From the NCBI GenBank assembly GCA_029945945.1, contig JAQSDM010000010.1, positions 88,193 to 152,192 on the forward strand: a stretch of DNA of 64,000 bases. The letters are read 5' to 3'. Below are positions 34,641-45,416 of the stretch, piece after piece; positions within the stretch are counted from its first letter, which is position 1, and every line of letters begins with the position of its first letter. Below the pieces are notes generated by a model. That model saw only the letters and a list, made by a program, of their open reading frames with translations, was not told where the DNA came from and did not search any database. The DNA is from Algoriphagus sp. Its GTDB lineage: Bacteria; Bacteroidota; Bacteroidia; Cytophagales; Cyclobacteriaceae. A program made the position numbers and the translations under genes.

Positions 34641-35971
34641 AACTTTGGCAAAAAGCTACAGGCAATAAGAAAGAAGTTGAACAGTTCACAATCGGTCGTG
34701 ATCCTGAATTTGATCTGATTTTGGCACCTTTTGATGTGCTTGCTTCCATGGCCCATGCAGCTATGCTTGCCACAATTGATTTGCTTACTGATGAAGAAAA
34801 TCAAACTCTTCAAAAAGGCCTGAAGGAGATTTACTACGAAATTGAGCAGGGAAAATTCAGTATTGAACCCGGAGTTGAAGACGTTCATTCACAAGTGGAA
34901 TTTTTACTAACGGAGCGTTTTGGAGAGGTCGGAAAAAAATTACACAGTGGAAGAAGCCGGAATGATCAGGTTTTGGTGGATTTGAAACTCTACTATCGGG
35001 CTGCAATCAGAGAATTGGTGGAAGATTCTTCTACCCTTTTTGATTTATTGCTTCTCCTTGCAGAAAAGCATAAAGGCGATCTGATGCCGGGTTACACTCA
35101 TACTCAGCTGGCGATGCCGTCTTCGTTTGGTTTATGGTTTAGCTCTTTTGCCGAAGGCCTGAGTGAAGACTTGGGAATGCTCAAAGCTGCTTTTGATTTG
35201 AGTAATAAAAACCCGCTCGGATCTGCTGCCGGATATGGTTCCAGTTTTCCGCTTAATCGCACAATGACTACGCACCTACTGGGATTTGCAGATTTGCATC
35301 ACAATGTGATCAATGCACAGAATAGCCGTGGAAAAACCGAAAAAACGCTTGCTTTTGCGATGTCCGGGATTGCGGGCACTTTGAATAGGTTATCAGCAGA
35401 TGTTTGTTTGTTTATGAATCAGCATTTCGGATTTATCAGTTTTCCGGACGATTTGACTACCGGAAGTAGCATCATGCCTCATAAAAAGAATCCTGATGTT
35501 TTTGAATTGATTCGTGCGAAAACCAATCAGATTTCTGCAGTTCCCAATACCGTCAGTTTGCTTTTAGCCAACACAACGACAGGTTACCATCGTGATTTAC
35601 AATTGCTCAAAGAAGAGATTTTCCCGGCTATTGCCAATTTGAAAGACTGCCTTGCAATGAGCTCTTTCATGCTTAAATCTATCAAAGTGAAAAAGGAAAT
35701 ATTGCTCGATCCATTCTTCAAGCATGTGTTTTCAGTTGAGGTTGTGAATGAATTGGTCTTGAAAGGAGTGCCATTTCGAGATGCTTATAAGCAAGTAGGC
35801 ATGGATATCGAATCGGACAAATTTTCCCCTGATCAAACCAAGATTAACCATATTCATGAAGGCAGTATTGGAAATCTGAATCTTGATTTAATCAGAAAGA
35901 AAATGGAAAAGGCAATCTTATCTTTTGATTTTAAGGCAATTGATTCCGCTTTTCTATCGCTTATAAAATAA
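34637..35971 (+). CDS. argH: Argininosuccinate lyase
   Basis: 444 aa, fumarase/aspartase superfamily. HSGRSRNDQVLVDLK is the argininosuccinate signature, MPGYTHTQLAMPSS contains the catalytic base His, and TGSSIMPHKKNPD is the superfamily signature with the catalytic Ser in GSSIMPHKKN. It splits argininosuccinate into arginine and fumarate and closes the operon. No clear terminator follows. Confidence 0.96.
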   Translation: MKLWQKATGNKKEVEQFTIGRDPEFDLILAPFDVLASMAHAAMLATIDLLTDEENQTLQKGLKEIYYEIEQGKFSIEPGVEDVHSQVEFLLTERFGEVGKKLHSGRSRNDQVLVDLKLYYRAAIRELVEDSSTLFDLLLLLAEKHKGDLMPGYTHTQLAMPSSFGLWFSSFAEGLSEDLGMLKAAFDLSNKNPLGSAAGYGSSFPLNRTMTTHLLGFADLHHNVINAQNSRGKTEKTLAFAMSGIAGTLNRLSADVCLFMNQHFGFISFPDDLTTGSSIMPHKKNPDVFELIRAKTNQISAVPNTVSLLLANTTTGYHRDLQLLKEEIFPAIANLKDCLAMSSFMLKSIKVKKEILLDPFFKHVFSVEVVNELVLKGVPFRDAYKQVGMDIESDKFSPDQTKINHIHEGSIGNLNLDLIRKKMEKAILSFDFKAIDSAFLSLIK

Positions 35972-35994
35972 AGCCTAACGTTCCTTTTTATTTT

Positions 35995-36026
35995 TCTGAA
36001 CAATTCCTGTCAAAATTCTATTTTTG
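35995..36026 (+). promoter_or_regulatory. Candidate promoter of sulP-can
   Basis: A perfect -7 box, TATTTTTG at 36019-36026, lies 50 bases before the sulP ATG. The -33 region (TTTCTG) is weak. Confidence 0.35.
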
Positions 36027-36075
36027 ATATTAAGAATTTTTATGAACCAAATCTGTTCGAAAAATAAACAAGGAA

Positions 36076-37617
36076 ATGAACACGCTTTTTAAAGATGATA
36101 TCAAGTATGATTTGAAGGCCAGTTTAGTGGTCTTTTTGGTTGCGCTCCCGCTTTGTTTGGGAATTGCAATAGCAAGTGGTGCGCCTCCGATGGCAGGATT
36201 GTTAGCTGGAGTAGTTGGAGGAATTGTCATTGGAGCCTTATCAGGTTCTCATGTAAGCGTTAGCGGACCTGCTGCAGGATTGACGGTCATTGTCCTGGAT
36301 TCTATTTCAAGTTTGGGGACATTTGAGCTTTTTCTTGGAGCTTTGGTTATTGCAGGCATTATTCAACTTGGTTTTGGATTGCTCAAAGCCGGGGTTTTGG
36401 GATATTATTTCCCACATGCTGTGATCAAAGGAATGCTGACCGCAATTGGTTTGATTTTGATTCTTAAGCAGATTCCACATGCCCTCGGATATGATAAGGA
36501 TACTATGGGAGATGAAACCTTCCTTCAGGCGGATCAACACAATACGTTTTCCGAAATATGGTATGCTATTCAATTTTACAGCCCGGGTGCAATTCCTATT
36601 GTTTTGGTCTCTCTGGCTATTTTGATAACTTTTGAAAGACCCTCGGTTAAAAACCATAAAATCTTTGGCGTAGTCCCAGGTGCACTTTGGGCTGTTATTT
36701 CAGGAATTCTTTTAAACCAGGCATTTGGTCTGTGGATTCCTTCCTGGCAATTAAATAATGAACACTTAGTAAATATTCCAGTCTTGAATAATCTTGGAGA
36801 AATCGGCAGTTTATTGACTTTTCCGGATTTTGGAATGATAGGAGAAAGTACATTCTGGGTTGTGGCTGCCACCATTGCTATCATAGGAAGCATTGAAACA
36901 CTTCTTAGTATTGATGCAGCTGATAAAATGGATCCATATAAACGACTTACGCCGACTAGTAAGGAATTGGTTGCTCAGGGAGTTGGTAATACCATTTCAG
37001 GTTTAATTGGTGGTTTACCAGTTACTGCAGTAATAGTAAGAAGCTCAGCAAATATCACTGCCGGAAATAGAACCAAACTCTCAGCAATTTTCCATGGATT
37101 CCTCCTATTAATATTGACGCTGTCAATTCCTGGGATTCTTAATTTAATTCCCCTGAGCGGCCTTGCAGCTGTATTGTTTTTGGTGGGATATAAACTTGCA
37201 AAGCCCGCTATTTTCATCCAGAGCTATGAAAAAGGAATGGACCAGTTTATTCCTTTTATCGTCACGGTAGCTGCAATCTTATTTACAGATTTGTTAATAG
37301 GTATCGGGATTGGAATGGTTTTCGGATTGTTTTTCGTAATGAAAACAAACTATCAAAGAGCTATTGTGGTGACTGAACTTAATGGTAATTACCTTTTAAA
37401 ACTCCAAAAAGATGTTTCATTTCTCAATAAAGCTCCTTTAATGAAGCAGCTTGCTATTATTCCTAATGGCAGCCAAGTGGTCATAAATGCCCAAAGGGCT
37501 CAATTCATTGATCACGATATTCAGGAGGTTTTAAATGATTTCATTGAATCTTCCCACGATAAAAAAATTGACGTAATCATTGAAGGATATAAATACAATC
37601 TGAAAGAAACTGTATGA
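36076..37617 (+). CDS. SulP family anion transporter (probable bicarbonate transporter)
   Basis: 513 aa, 12-14 membrane segments plus a short STAS-like C-terminus (SQVVINAQRAQFIDHDIQEVL). VALPLCLGIAIASGAPP is the SulP entry signature and GSHVSVSGPAAGLTV the second conserved loop. It overlaps a beta-carbonic anhydrase gene by four bases (ATGA). This coupling suggests it carries bicarbonate rather than sulfate, as in other SulP-anhydrase pairs. Confidence 0.9.
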   Translation: MNTLFKDDIKYDLKASLVVFLVALPLCLGIAIASGAPPMAGLLAGVVGGIVIGALSGSHVSVSGPAAGLTVIVLDSISSLGTFELFLGALVIAGIIQLGFGLLKAGVLGYYFPHAVIKGMLTAIGLILILKQIPHALGYDKDTMGDETFLQADQHNTFSEIWYAIQFYSPGAIPIVLVSLAILITFERPSVKNHKIFGVVPGALWAVISGILLNQAFGLWIPSWQLNNEHLVNIPVLNNLGEIGSLLTFPDFGMIGESTFWVVAATIAIIGSIETLLSIDAADKMDPYKRLTPTSKELVAQGVGNTISGLIGGLPVTAVIVRSSANITAGNRTKLSAIFHGFLLLILTLSIPGILNLIPLSGLAAVLFLVGYKLAKPAIFIQSYEKGMDQFIPFIVTVAAILFTDLLIGIGIGMVFGLFFVMKTNYQRAIVVTELNGNYLLKLQKDVSFLNKAPLMKQLAIIPNGSQVVINAQRAQFIDHDIQEVLNDFIESSHDKKIDVIIEGYKYNLKETV

Positions 37618-38255
37618 ACCCATACGAAAAATTATTACTCCAAAACAAAGCTTGGTCTGAAGAAAAGATTGAGTTAGATAAAGATTATTTTAGCCGGTTA
37701 GCTCACCAGCAAAAGCCGAAATTCCTATGGATTGGTTGCTCAGATAGCCGTGTTCCCGCAAATGAAATAACAGGCACAGATCCCGGTGAAGTTTTCGTTC
37801 ATAGAAACATTGCTAATATGGTTGTTCATACGGACTTGAATCTGTTGAGCGTACTTCAATATGCTGTTGATGTTCTCAAAGTTGAGCATATCATTGTATG
37901 TGGTCACTATGGCTGTGGTGGAATAGAGGCTGCTATTTCAAAAAATGATTACGGGTTGATTAATAAATGGCTTCGAAACATCAAAGAAGTTTATAAAATG
38001 TACCAAAAGGAGGTTGACTCTATTGAAAATCATACTGAAAAAGTCAATAAGCTCGTCGAATTCAATGTAATTGAACAGTGTCAGGATTTGATCAAAACCT
38101 CCATCATTCAAAGGGCTTGGAAACACCGGAAAGGACCTGAAATCCACGGTTGGGTCTATGGTTTGAACAATGGGCTTGTCACTGAACTGGTGAATATTGA
38201 GCCAGATCTTGAAAAGGTCAACCCAATTTTCAGGTACAACGAAGATCAGCTATAA
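37614..38255 (+). CDS. can: Beta-class carbonic anhydrase
   Basis: 213 aa. Zinc ligands are visible as CSDSRVP (Cys42, Asp44) and CGHYGCGG (His98, Cys101). It interconverts CO2 and bicarbonate in the cytosol and is co-translated with the SulP transporter. A strong terminator lies 20 bases after the stop. Confidence 0.95.
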   Translation: MNPYEKLLLQNKAWSEEKIELDKDYFSRLAHQQKPKFLWIGCSDSRVPANEITGTDPGEVFVHRNIANMVVHTDLNLLSVLQYAVDVLKVEHIIVCGHYGCGGIEAAISKNDYGLINKWLRNIKEVYKMYQKEVDSIENHTEKVNKLVEFNVIEQCQDLIKTSIIQRAWKHRKGPEIHGWVYGLNNGLVTELVNIEPDLEKVNPIFRYNEDQL

Positions 38256-38275
38256 AAGTCTTTTAAATATTTTTG

Positions 38276-38320
38276 CCGGGAAACGAACTTGAATTTTGAT
38301 TTGTCGTTTCCCGGTTTTTT
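38276..38320 (+). terminator. Terminator after the carbonic anhydrase gene
   Basis: CCGGGAAACGA and TCGTTTCCCGG form a perfect 11-bp stem followed by TTTTTT, separating this operon from the metY riboswitch. Confidence 0.9.
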
Positions 38321-38354
38321 ATTTGCAACGTCCTTTCACTTTTTCCAGTGGCGG

Positions 38355-38463
38355 GATTTATAAAGAAGAGGCGAGAGACAGGCTCTGAGACCCTCTGGCA
38401 ACCTGGAAAATCCAAGGTGCCAATTCCTGCCGAGTGAGGTGTTCTCATTTGGAAATATAAATT
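38355..38463 (+). ncRNA. SAM-I riboswitch (S-box) upstream of metY-metX
   Basis: The SAM-I core is readable: AGAGGCGAGAGAC (P2a/kink-turn side), CTCTGGCAACC, then AAGGTGCCAATTCCTGCC, which matches the conserved AAGGTGCTAATTCC. The outer stem P1 is ATTTATA (38356-38362) with TATAAAT (38456-38462), and GTGAG/CTCAT makes P4. It should lower metY-metX expression when S-adenosylmethionine is high. The 170 bases to the metY start hold only a weak hairpin (AAACCA/TGGTTT, 38563-38580) followed by TT, which may be the switch platform. Confidence 0.88.
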
Positions 38464-38615
38464 CTTAACAAGATGGATTCAGGACTTCCTCTCTACCAAC
38501 TTCGATTTTCAAACCAAAAAGATCCTCAACAACTTTTTGCTTGTTGTTTACTTCCGTCATTCAAACCAGATTAATGGTTTTTAACTGCAATTCATTTTTA
38601 ATCAGTCATAATTAA

Positions 38616-39938
<1,323 letters not shown>

Positions 39939-39979
39939 TTCAGTAAATGAATCTCAAAAGTCAATACGCTTCGATTATC

Positions 39980-40999
39980 ATGACCCAGGAATTATTTCAT
40001 TCAAGCAATCCATTGGTTTTAGAAACAGGAGAAATTCTGCCGGAATTTGATCTTGCCTATACCACTTATGGCCAGCTGAATGCTGAAAGAAATAATGTAA
40101 TCTGGGTAATTCATGCCCTCACAGGCGATTCTAATGCCTCAGAATGGTGGAATGGTCTGATCGGTGAAGATAAATTCTTCGATCCGACTGATCATTTCAT
40201 TATCTGTGCAAACCTTCTCGGGTCATGCTATGGATCGACCAATCCTTTCAGCGAAAATCCAGTAACCGGGAAAACCTATTTTTATGATTTCCCGCAAGTG
40301 ACCACGAGAGATTTGGCCGAAAGCCTTGAGCGACTCCGTAAACATTTGGGTATCGAAGAAATACACACGCTTATCGGTGGATCTCTTGGAGGTCAGGTTG
40401 TGTTGGAATGGGCGTATACTTTGGAAAAAAGACTTAAGAATGCTGTGGTTTTGGCATCAACTGCCAAAACTTCCCCATGGGTGATTGGCTTCAATGAAAC
40501 TCAGCGGATGGCTATCGAATCGGATTGTACTTGGGGTGACCTGGATCCAAAAGCCGGTTTGAAAGGATTGGAAACTGCCCGGGCAATTGCAATGCTCAGC
40601 TACAGACATCCGGATGATTTGAAGAGAAAACAGTCCGATCCTGAGGAAAAACTGGATGGATTCAGATCTTCATCTTACCTGAGATATCAAGGTCAAAAAC
40701 TAGCAAAGCGGTTTAACGCGCTTTCTTATTGGACGCTGAGCAAGGCAATGGACAGTCATGATTTGGGAAGAAAAAGAGGCGGTTCGGAACAAGCTTTGGC
40801 CTCGATCTCTGCAAAAGTACTTACCGTCGGTGTTGATAAGGATTTACTTTTCTTACCAAGTGAATCACAATTCATAAGTCAGAAAGTACAGCGAGGCACT
40901 TACAAGGAAATCATCTCCACAGCAGGCCATGATGCCTTTTTGATTGAATTTGAGCAGCTGGCTTTCTTCCTGCAATCATTCTATTTGGAGCAAAAATAG
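39980..40999 (+). CDS. metX: Homoserine O-acetyltransferase (MetX)
   Basis: 339 aa, alpha/beta-hydrolase fold. IGGSLGGQVVLEWA contains the nucleophile Ser (GGSLGG), DKDLLFLPSESQ the acid Asp region, and TAGHDAFLIE the catalytic His. It activates homoserine for MetY, which lies 8 bases (41 with the chosen start) upstream. The ATG at 39980 (MTQELFHSS) fits the family better than one 33 bases upstream. A strong terminator follows the stop. Confidence 0.92.
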   Translation: MTQELFHSSNPLVLETGEILPEFDLAYTTYGQLNAERNNVIWVIHALTGDSNASEWWNGLIGEDKFFDPTDHFIICANLLGSCYGSTNPFSENPVTGKTYFYDFPQVTTRDLAESLERLRKHLGIEEIHTLIGGSLGGQVVLEWAYTLEKRLKNAVVLASTAKTSPWVIGFNETQRMAIESDCTWGDLDPKAGLKGLETARAIAMLSYRHPDDLKRKQSDPEEKLDGFRSSSYLRYQGQKLAKRFNALSYWTLSKAMDSHDLGRKRGGSEQALASISAKVLTVGVDKDLLFLPSESQFISQKVQRGTYKEIISTAGHDAFLIEFEQLAFFLQSFYLEQK

Positions 41000-41024
41000 G
41001 GCGGGTTTCCCCGCCTTATTTTTT
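41000..41024 (+). terminator. Terminator of metY-metX
   Basis: GGCGGG/CCCGCC stem (41000-41005 with 41010-41015) followed by TTATTTTTT. Confidence 0.85.
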
Positions 41025-41237
41025 CATTTTAGCCTTTCAACATTTGCTCAGGATTTTTACCATTTTTTCAAATTCATCATTTATTCATTTCGTGAATTTT
41101 CAAAAGTTTTCACCGCTCTCATTAGTAATAGCTTCAAAAGCTCGGAAGCTGATTGTCAAGTTTTCACTTGAAAGATTGCATGGAAAAGCGAGAATTGGGA
41201 TAGATTTGAAAATGTATTCTTGCGGAATTTCCAACCC

Positions 41238-41897
41238 ATGAGTTTTAGCCATCACCCGATTCAGTTTTCAGATTTTGAACTTCATCTCTTGAAAGAAAAA
41301 GCCGTTTGGAGTCCTGATTTCAAAAGTCTTTTCCTTTCAGATTTACACTTTGGGAAAGCTGCTCATTTCCGAAAATCAGGGATTCCGATTCCCGAACCGA
41401 TCCACGATGAGGACCTTTTGAAAATTGAACAGCTGATTTCCAAATATAAGCCTGCGCATTTCTATTTCCTTGGGGACTTGTTTCATAGTGACTGGAATGA
41501 TCAGTGGGAATCGTTAAACAGTTTTTTAAGAAACTTTACAGAAACAATTTTTCATCTGGTCAAAGGAAATCACGATATCCTGGATCTTGGCTCCTACTCT
41601 ACCTCAAATTTTGAGATTCACCCCAAACCAATACAATTGGGTAAGCTTTTCCTTTCCCATGAGCCACAAAATGAAATACCGGCAGGTTTGATCAATCTCT
41701 GTGGTCATATTCATCCGGGAGTTCGATTGGTTGGAAAAGGAAGGCAATCTCTCCGGCTTCCTTGTTTCTATCTTCATGATAACCAGCTCATTCTTCCTGC
41801 TTTTGGGAATTTTACAGGGTTGGCTATTATTCAGGGTTTTCCGGGTGATCAGATTTTCGGAGTAACCAAAGAAAAAGTGATTCCAATCCTTTCCTGA
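41238..41897 (+). CDS. pdeM: Ligase-associated DNA-damage-response phosphoesterase PdeM
   Basis: 219 aa, calcineurin-like metallophosphoesterase. FLSDLHFGKAAHFRKSG is the characteristic PdeM start (DLHFGK), followed by FLGDLFHS, VKGNHD and SHEP, and GHIHPG, which supply the two metal sites. PdeM usually travels with an ATP-dependent DNA ligase, the exonuclease LhgO-like gene and an Lhr-like helicase; none of these is next to it here. The ATG at 41238 is used rather than an upstream TTG. Confidence 0.85.
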   Translation: MSFSHHPIQFSDFELHLLKEKAVWSPDFKSLFLSDLHFGKAAHFRKSGIPIPEPIHDEDLLKIEQLISKYKPAHFYFLGDLFHSDWNDQWESLNSFLRNFTETIFHLVKGNHDILDLGSYSTSNFEIHPKPIQLGKLFLSHEPQNEIPAGLINLCGHIHPGVRLVGKGRQSLRLPCFYLHDNQLILPAFGNFTGLAIIQGFPGDQIFGVTKEKVIPILS

Positions 41898-41952
41898 GAT
41901 TAGATTGGCAAAATCCTTGGGGATGCTTAGTTTTGATAAGAATTTTGTTCCT

Positions 41953-42843
41953 ATGGCGAATTACCCACGCGAGAAAAAAGTACTTGGTCATTTCAAATTT
42001 GGAAGTGTCTTATTCAGCACCACGCTCTCCCTTTTTATAGTTGGTCTTTTCGGAGTTATCCTGATCCAGGCAAAAACCCTGACCAGCATGATCCGAGAGA
42101 ATATCGAGGTGCAGGTTTTTCTGGAAAAAAACCTCGATGAAACCCAGTTGAAAGCAATTCGGGATGATCTTGCAGGTCGCTCCTTCATCCTGACAAAAGA
42201 TGATTCTCTCAGTCTGAAATTCGTTTCAGATGAAGAAGCCGCAGCAACATTCATCGAAAGTACAGGAGAAGACTTTACCAAATTCCTGGAAGACAACCCG
42301 CTCAGAGACAGTTATGTGATTGCAATTGCTGAGGAGTTTCAGACATCCGAGCAACTTGCTACCATTGTGAAAGAATTGGAAGAAATCCCGGGCGTTTTTG
42401 AGGTCTCCTACATGACAGATCTGGTCGATTCGATTAATAAAAACCTCCTGAAAGTTAGTTTGGTGATGGGTGGATTTATCCTCATCCTGATCATTACTGT
42501 GGTCATGTTGATCAATAATACGATCCGACTCGCTTTATTTTCTCAGCGTTTCCTGATTCGCTCGATGCAACTTGTTGGTGCTACGAGAGGATTTATTCGC
42601 AAGCCTTTTCTGGCAAGAGCATTTATGTTTGGAATGCTGGCCGGAGCAATAGCCTCAATTGTCCTTTTCGCTTTGGTCAAATACACCCAGGCGAATATCG
42701 AAGGTTTTGCATTACTTCAAAACCAACAACTTTTGATCGCCCTTTTTGGATTGCTGATTATCGTGGGAGGAGTTCTCTCAGTCTTGAGTACCTTGAGAGC
42801 TGTAAACAAATATTTAAACATGTCGCTTGACGAACTTTACTAA
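41953..42843 (+). CDS. ftsX: Cell division protein FtsX
   Basis: 296 aa from the ATG at 41953, with one N-terminal membrane helix, a periplasmic FtsX_ECD domain (EVQVFLEKNLDETQLKAI, VSYMTDLVDSINKNL) and three C-terminal helices. With FtsE it forms an ABC complex that controls cell-wall hydrolases at the septum; ftsE is not in this window. An ATG at 41923 and a TTG at 41905 are in frame upstream. The DUF3098 gene starts 1 base after its stop. Confidence 0.9.
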   Translation: MANYPREKKVLGHFKFGSVLFSTTLSLFIVGLFGVILIQAKTLTSMIRENIEVQVFLEKNLDETQLKAIRDDLAGRSFILTKDDSLSLKFVSDEEAAATFIESTGEDFTKFLEDNPLRDSYVIAIAEEFQTSEQLATIVKELEEIPGVFEVSYMTDLVDSINKNLLKVSLVMGGFILILIITVVMLINNTIRLALFSQRFLIRSMQLVGATRGFIRKPFLARAFMFGMLAGAIASIVLFALVKYTQANIEGFALLQNQQLLIALFGLLIIVGGVLSVLSTLRAVNKYLNMSLDELY

Positions 42844-42844
42844 C

Positions 42845-43054
42845 ATGAGCAAATCATCTTTTCCATTTACTAAAAAGAACTATCAGCTCATGTTTGTGGG
42901 CATAGGTTTGATCGTCCTGGGCTTTGTGATTATAGGTCTGGATGGAGAACCCCATGGCAATGGTTTTCTTGGTTTGACTCTGGGTCCGATTGTGACTTTA
43001 GCAGGCTTTATTTTTGAGTTTTACGCCATTTTTGCAAAAGGAGAAAAAAACTAA
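42845..43054 (+). CDS. DUF3098 small membrane protein
   Basis: 69 aa, with two membrane helices separated by LDGEPHGNG (FVGIGLIVLGFVIIGLDG; LTLGPIVTLAGFIFEFYAIF). DUF3098 proteins lie between ftsX and truB throughout Bacteroidota and have no known function. The start at 42845 follows the ftsX stop by one base, so the two are translated together. Confidence 0.85.
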   Translation: MSKSSFPFTKKNYQLMFVGIGLIVLGFVIIGLDGEPHGNGFLGLTLGPIVTLAGFIFEFYAIFAKGEKN

Positions 43055-43111
43055 AACTCCTCCTCCCCTTTCAAATTATGATTGGGGCGAGGCTGGTGAC
43101 CCAATTCAACT

Positions 43112-43798
43112 ATGCAACTTGAACCCTATGGTGAAGTCTTCCTGGTCGACAAACCTTTGGAATGGACATCTTTTGATGTGGTGAAAAAAATCCGGAATGC
43201 CCTTCGAATCAAAAAAGTAGGTCACGCCGGTACGTTGGATCCTTTGGCTTCAGGACTTTTGATCGTTTGCGCAGGAAAGCAAACCAAGCAGATCGACTCG
43301 TATATGGGTCAGGAAAAAGAATACATCGGAACTTTTGTAATCGGAGCTACAACAGAATCTTTCGATTTGGAAAAACCAGTGGTTCCTGTTGCTGATCCTT
43401 CCGCAATCACACTTGAGCAGGTAAAGGCTGCAGCAGCCCAATTAACAGGGGATATATTGCAGGTACCACCCATGCACTCAGCTATCAAAGTTGATGGAAA
43501 AAGAGTTTATGAGTCTGCCCGACAAGGAATAGAAGTAAAAATGGAAGCCCGTCCGGTTCAGGTTCGGGAATTTGAGATCACAGGTTTTGAAAACAATGTG
43601 GTCCATTTCCGAATTTCTTGTTCCAAAGGAACCTACATCCGCAGCTTAGCCAGAGATCTTGGTTTAATCCTGGGAGTTGGGGCTTATATGAGTTCTCTTT
43701 GCAGAACCAGAATCGGGAATTTTAAACTTTCGGAATCCAAAGAATTGATTTCTTTGGTGGAAGAAATCAAAGCTCGTCCGCAACATGAAGATCTATGA
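43112..43798 (+). CDS. truB: tRNA pseudouridine synthase B
   Basis: 228 aa. VDKPLEWTSFDVVKKIR opens the family, and GHAGTLDPLASGLL holds the catalytic Asp43. It makes pseudouridine 55 in tRNA. It ends in a 14-base overlap with ribF. The C-terminal PUA-like part is short, as usual in this phylum. Confidence 0.94.
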   Translation: MQLEPYGEVFLVDKPLEWTSFDVVKKIRNALRIKKVGHAGTLDPLASGLLIVCAGKQTKQIDSYMGQEKEYIGTFVIGATTESFDLEKPVVPVADPSAITLEQVKAAAAQLTGDILQVPPMHSAIKVDGKRVYESARQGIEVKMEARPVQVREFEITGFENNVVHFRISCSKGTYIRSLARDLGLILGVGAYMSSLCRTRIGNFKLSESKELISLVEEIKARPQHEDL

Positions 43799-44708
43799 AG
43801 GCCTGAGTGATCTTCCGAATATCCCAAATCCCGTTGTTACGAGCGGGACTTTTGACGGGGTACATCTGGGCCATCAAAAAATCCTCAACAGAATCCGGGA
43901 AAGCGCCCGAGCTATTCAGGGTGAAACTGTTTTAATTACTTTTTGGCCACATCCCCGATTGGTCCTTTATCCAAATGAACATAATCTGAGATTACTAAGC
44001 ACTTTCGAAGAGAAAACAAAACTTCTCCGGCAATTCGGAATCGATCACCTGATCACGATTCCTTTTACACATGAATTTTCCCAAATGAGCTCCAAGGAGT
44101 TTATTGAGAAGGTTTTGGTAGAAAAGATAAAAACCAAAAAACTGGTAATCGGGTATGATCACCGATTCGGAAAAAATCGTGAGGGAAGCTTTGAATACCT
44201 CCAAGCACATTGTGCCGAATACGGATTTGATTTGGAAGAGATTTCCAGGCAAGATGTTGATGAAATTGGCGTTTCAAGCACCAAAATCCGGAAGGCTTTA
44301 GAAGAAGGAGATGTGGCGACAGCAATCAGTTACCTCGGCCGTCCCTATGAGTTAAACGGACTAGTGATCAAAGGTCAGCAGATTGGCCGTTCCATTGGTT
44401 TCCCTACGGCGAATATCCATATTGCAAATGATTATAAACTGATTCCAAAAGACGGCGTATACGCTGTTGAAGCAAGTGTAGCCGGGACACTATACAAAGC
44501 AATGCTTAATATCGGGAATCGCCCGACAGTGAAGGGAAGTAAAAAAACCGTTGAAGCTCATCTATTCGATTTCCAGGGTGATCTTTACGACAAACAAATA
44601 ACAATTTACCTAAAAGCTTACCTGCGAGAAGAACATAAATTTGAGAACCTCGAGGCTTTGAAACACCAATTGATTTTGGATCAGGCCAAAGCTAAATCTT
44701 TGCTTTAA
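43785..44708 (+). CDS. ribF: Bifunctional riboflavin kinase/FAD synthetase
   Basis: 307 aa. The N-terminal FAD synthetase domain shows SGTFDGVHLGHQKIL and YDHRFGKNREG; the C-terminal flavokinase shows GRSIGFPTANI and GRPTVKGSKKTVEAH-like elements. It makes FMN and FAD. It overlaps truB, as in many Bacteroidota. Confidence 0.94.
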   Translation: MKIYEGLSDLPNIPNPVVTSGTFDGVHLGHQKILNRIRESARAIQGETVLITFWPHPRLVLYPNEHNLRLLSTFEEKTKLLRQFGIDHLITIPFTHEFSQMSSKEFIEKVLVEKIKTKKLVIGYDHRFGKNREGSFEYLQAHCAEYGFDLEEISRQDVDEIGVSSTKIRKALEEGDVATAISYLGRPYELNGLVIKGQQIGRSIGFPTANIHIANDYKLIPKDGVYAVEASVAGTLYKAMLNIGNRPTVKGSKKTVEAHLFDFQGDLYDKQITIYLKAYLREEHKFENLEALKHQLILDQAKAKSLL

Positions 44709-44720
44709 ACCCAAATAAGT

Positions 44721-45416
44721 ATGATTAACAAAACTGTAAAAGATGCAAAGGCGGCGGTAGCGGATATCCCAAATAATTGTACACTGATGATGGGAGGATT
44801 CGGGCTCAGCGGAATTCCCGAAAATTGCATTTCTGCCCTGCTTGAACGAAATATCAACGGATTGACCATTATCTCCAACAATGCCGGAGTGGATGACTTT
44901 GGAATCGGACTTTTGCTCAAAAAGCGAATGGTCAAAAAGATGATCTCCAGCTATGTAGGTGAAAATGCTGAATTTGAGCGTCAACTTTTATCCGGAGAAC
45001 TGGAAGTGGATTTAATCCCGCAAGGAACACTTGCCGAGAGAGTAAGAGCTGGCGGAGCCGGAATTCCTGCATTTTTCACTCCTGCCGGAGTGGGAACAGA
45101 AGTAGCGGAAGGCAAAGAAACCCGTGAGTTCGACGGTAAAACCTACCTGATGGAGCGTTGGCTGAAAGCGGATTTCTCAATCGTAAAAGCCTGGAAAGGC
45201 GATACTGCCGGTAATTTGATTTTCAAAGGAACTGCCCGAAATTTCAATCCAATCATGGCAACTGCAGGTAATATTTGCATTGCAGAAGTGGAAGAATTGG
45301 TGGAAGCCGGAGAATTGGATCCAAATCAGATTCATACTCCCGGGATTTATGTACAGCGTATTTTCCAAGGGAAAGATTACGAAAAAAGAATCGAGCAGAG
45401 AACTATTTCAAAATAG
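44721..45416 (+). CDS. scoA: 3-oxoacid CoA-transferase subunit A
   Basis: 231 aa. MMGGFGLSGIPENCI is the CoA-transferase family I alpha signature and AGGAGIPAFFTPAGVGTE the second conserved motif. With subunit B it moves CoA between succinyl-CoA and acetoacetate, so it serves ketone-body or short-chain acid use. It is separated from subunit B by a 78-base intercistronic palindrome region. Confidence 0.92.
   Translation: MINKTVKDAKAAVADIPNNCTLMMGGFGLSGIPENCISALLERNINGLTIISNNAGVDDFGIGLLLKKRMVKKMISSYVGENAEFERQLLSGELEVDLIPQGTLAERVRAGGAGIPAFFTPAGVGTEVAEGKETREFDGKTYLMERWLKADFSIVKAWKGDTAGNLIFKGTARNFNPIMATAGNICIAEVEELVEAGELDPNQIHTPGIYVQRIFQGKDYEKRIEQRTISK

Noticed and set aside
38563..38590. AAACCA/TGGTTT hairpin as the riboswitch terminator
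   Set aside because: It is AT-rich with a 6-bp stem and a broken T tract, too weak for a firm call; kept only as a possible platform.
41044..41237. Open frames in the gap between metX and pdeM
   Set aside because: The translated sequences are Ser/Phe-rich without family features; the region is read as non-coding after the metX terminator.
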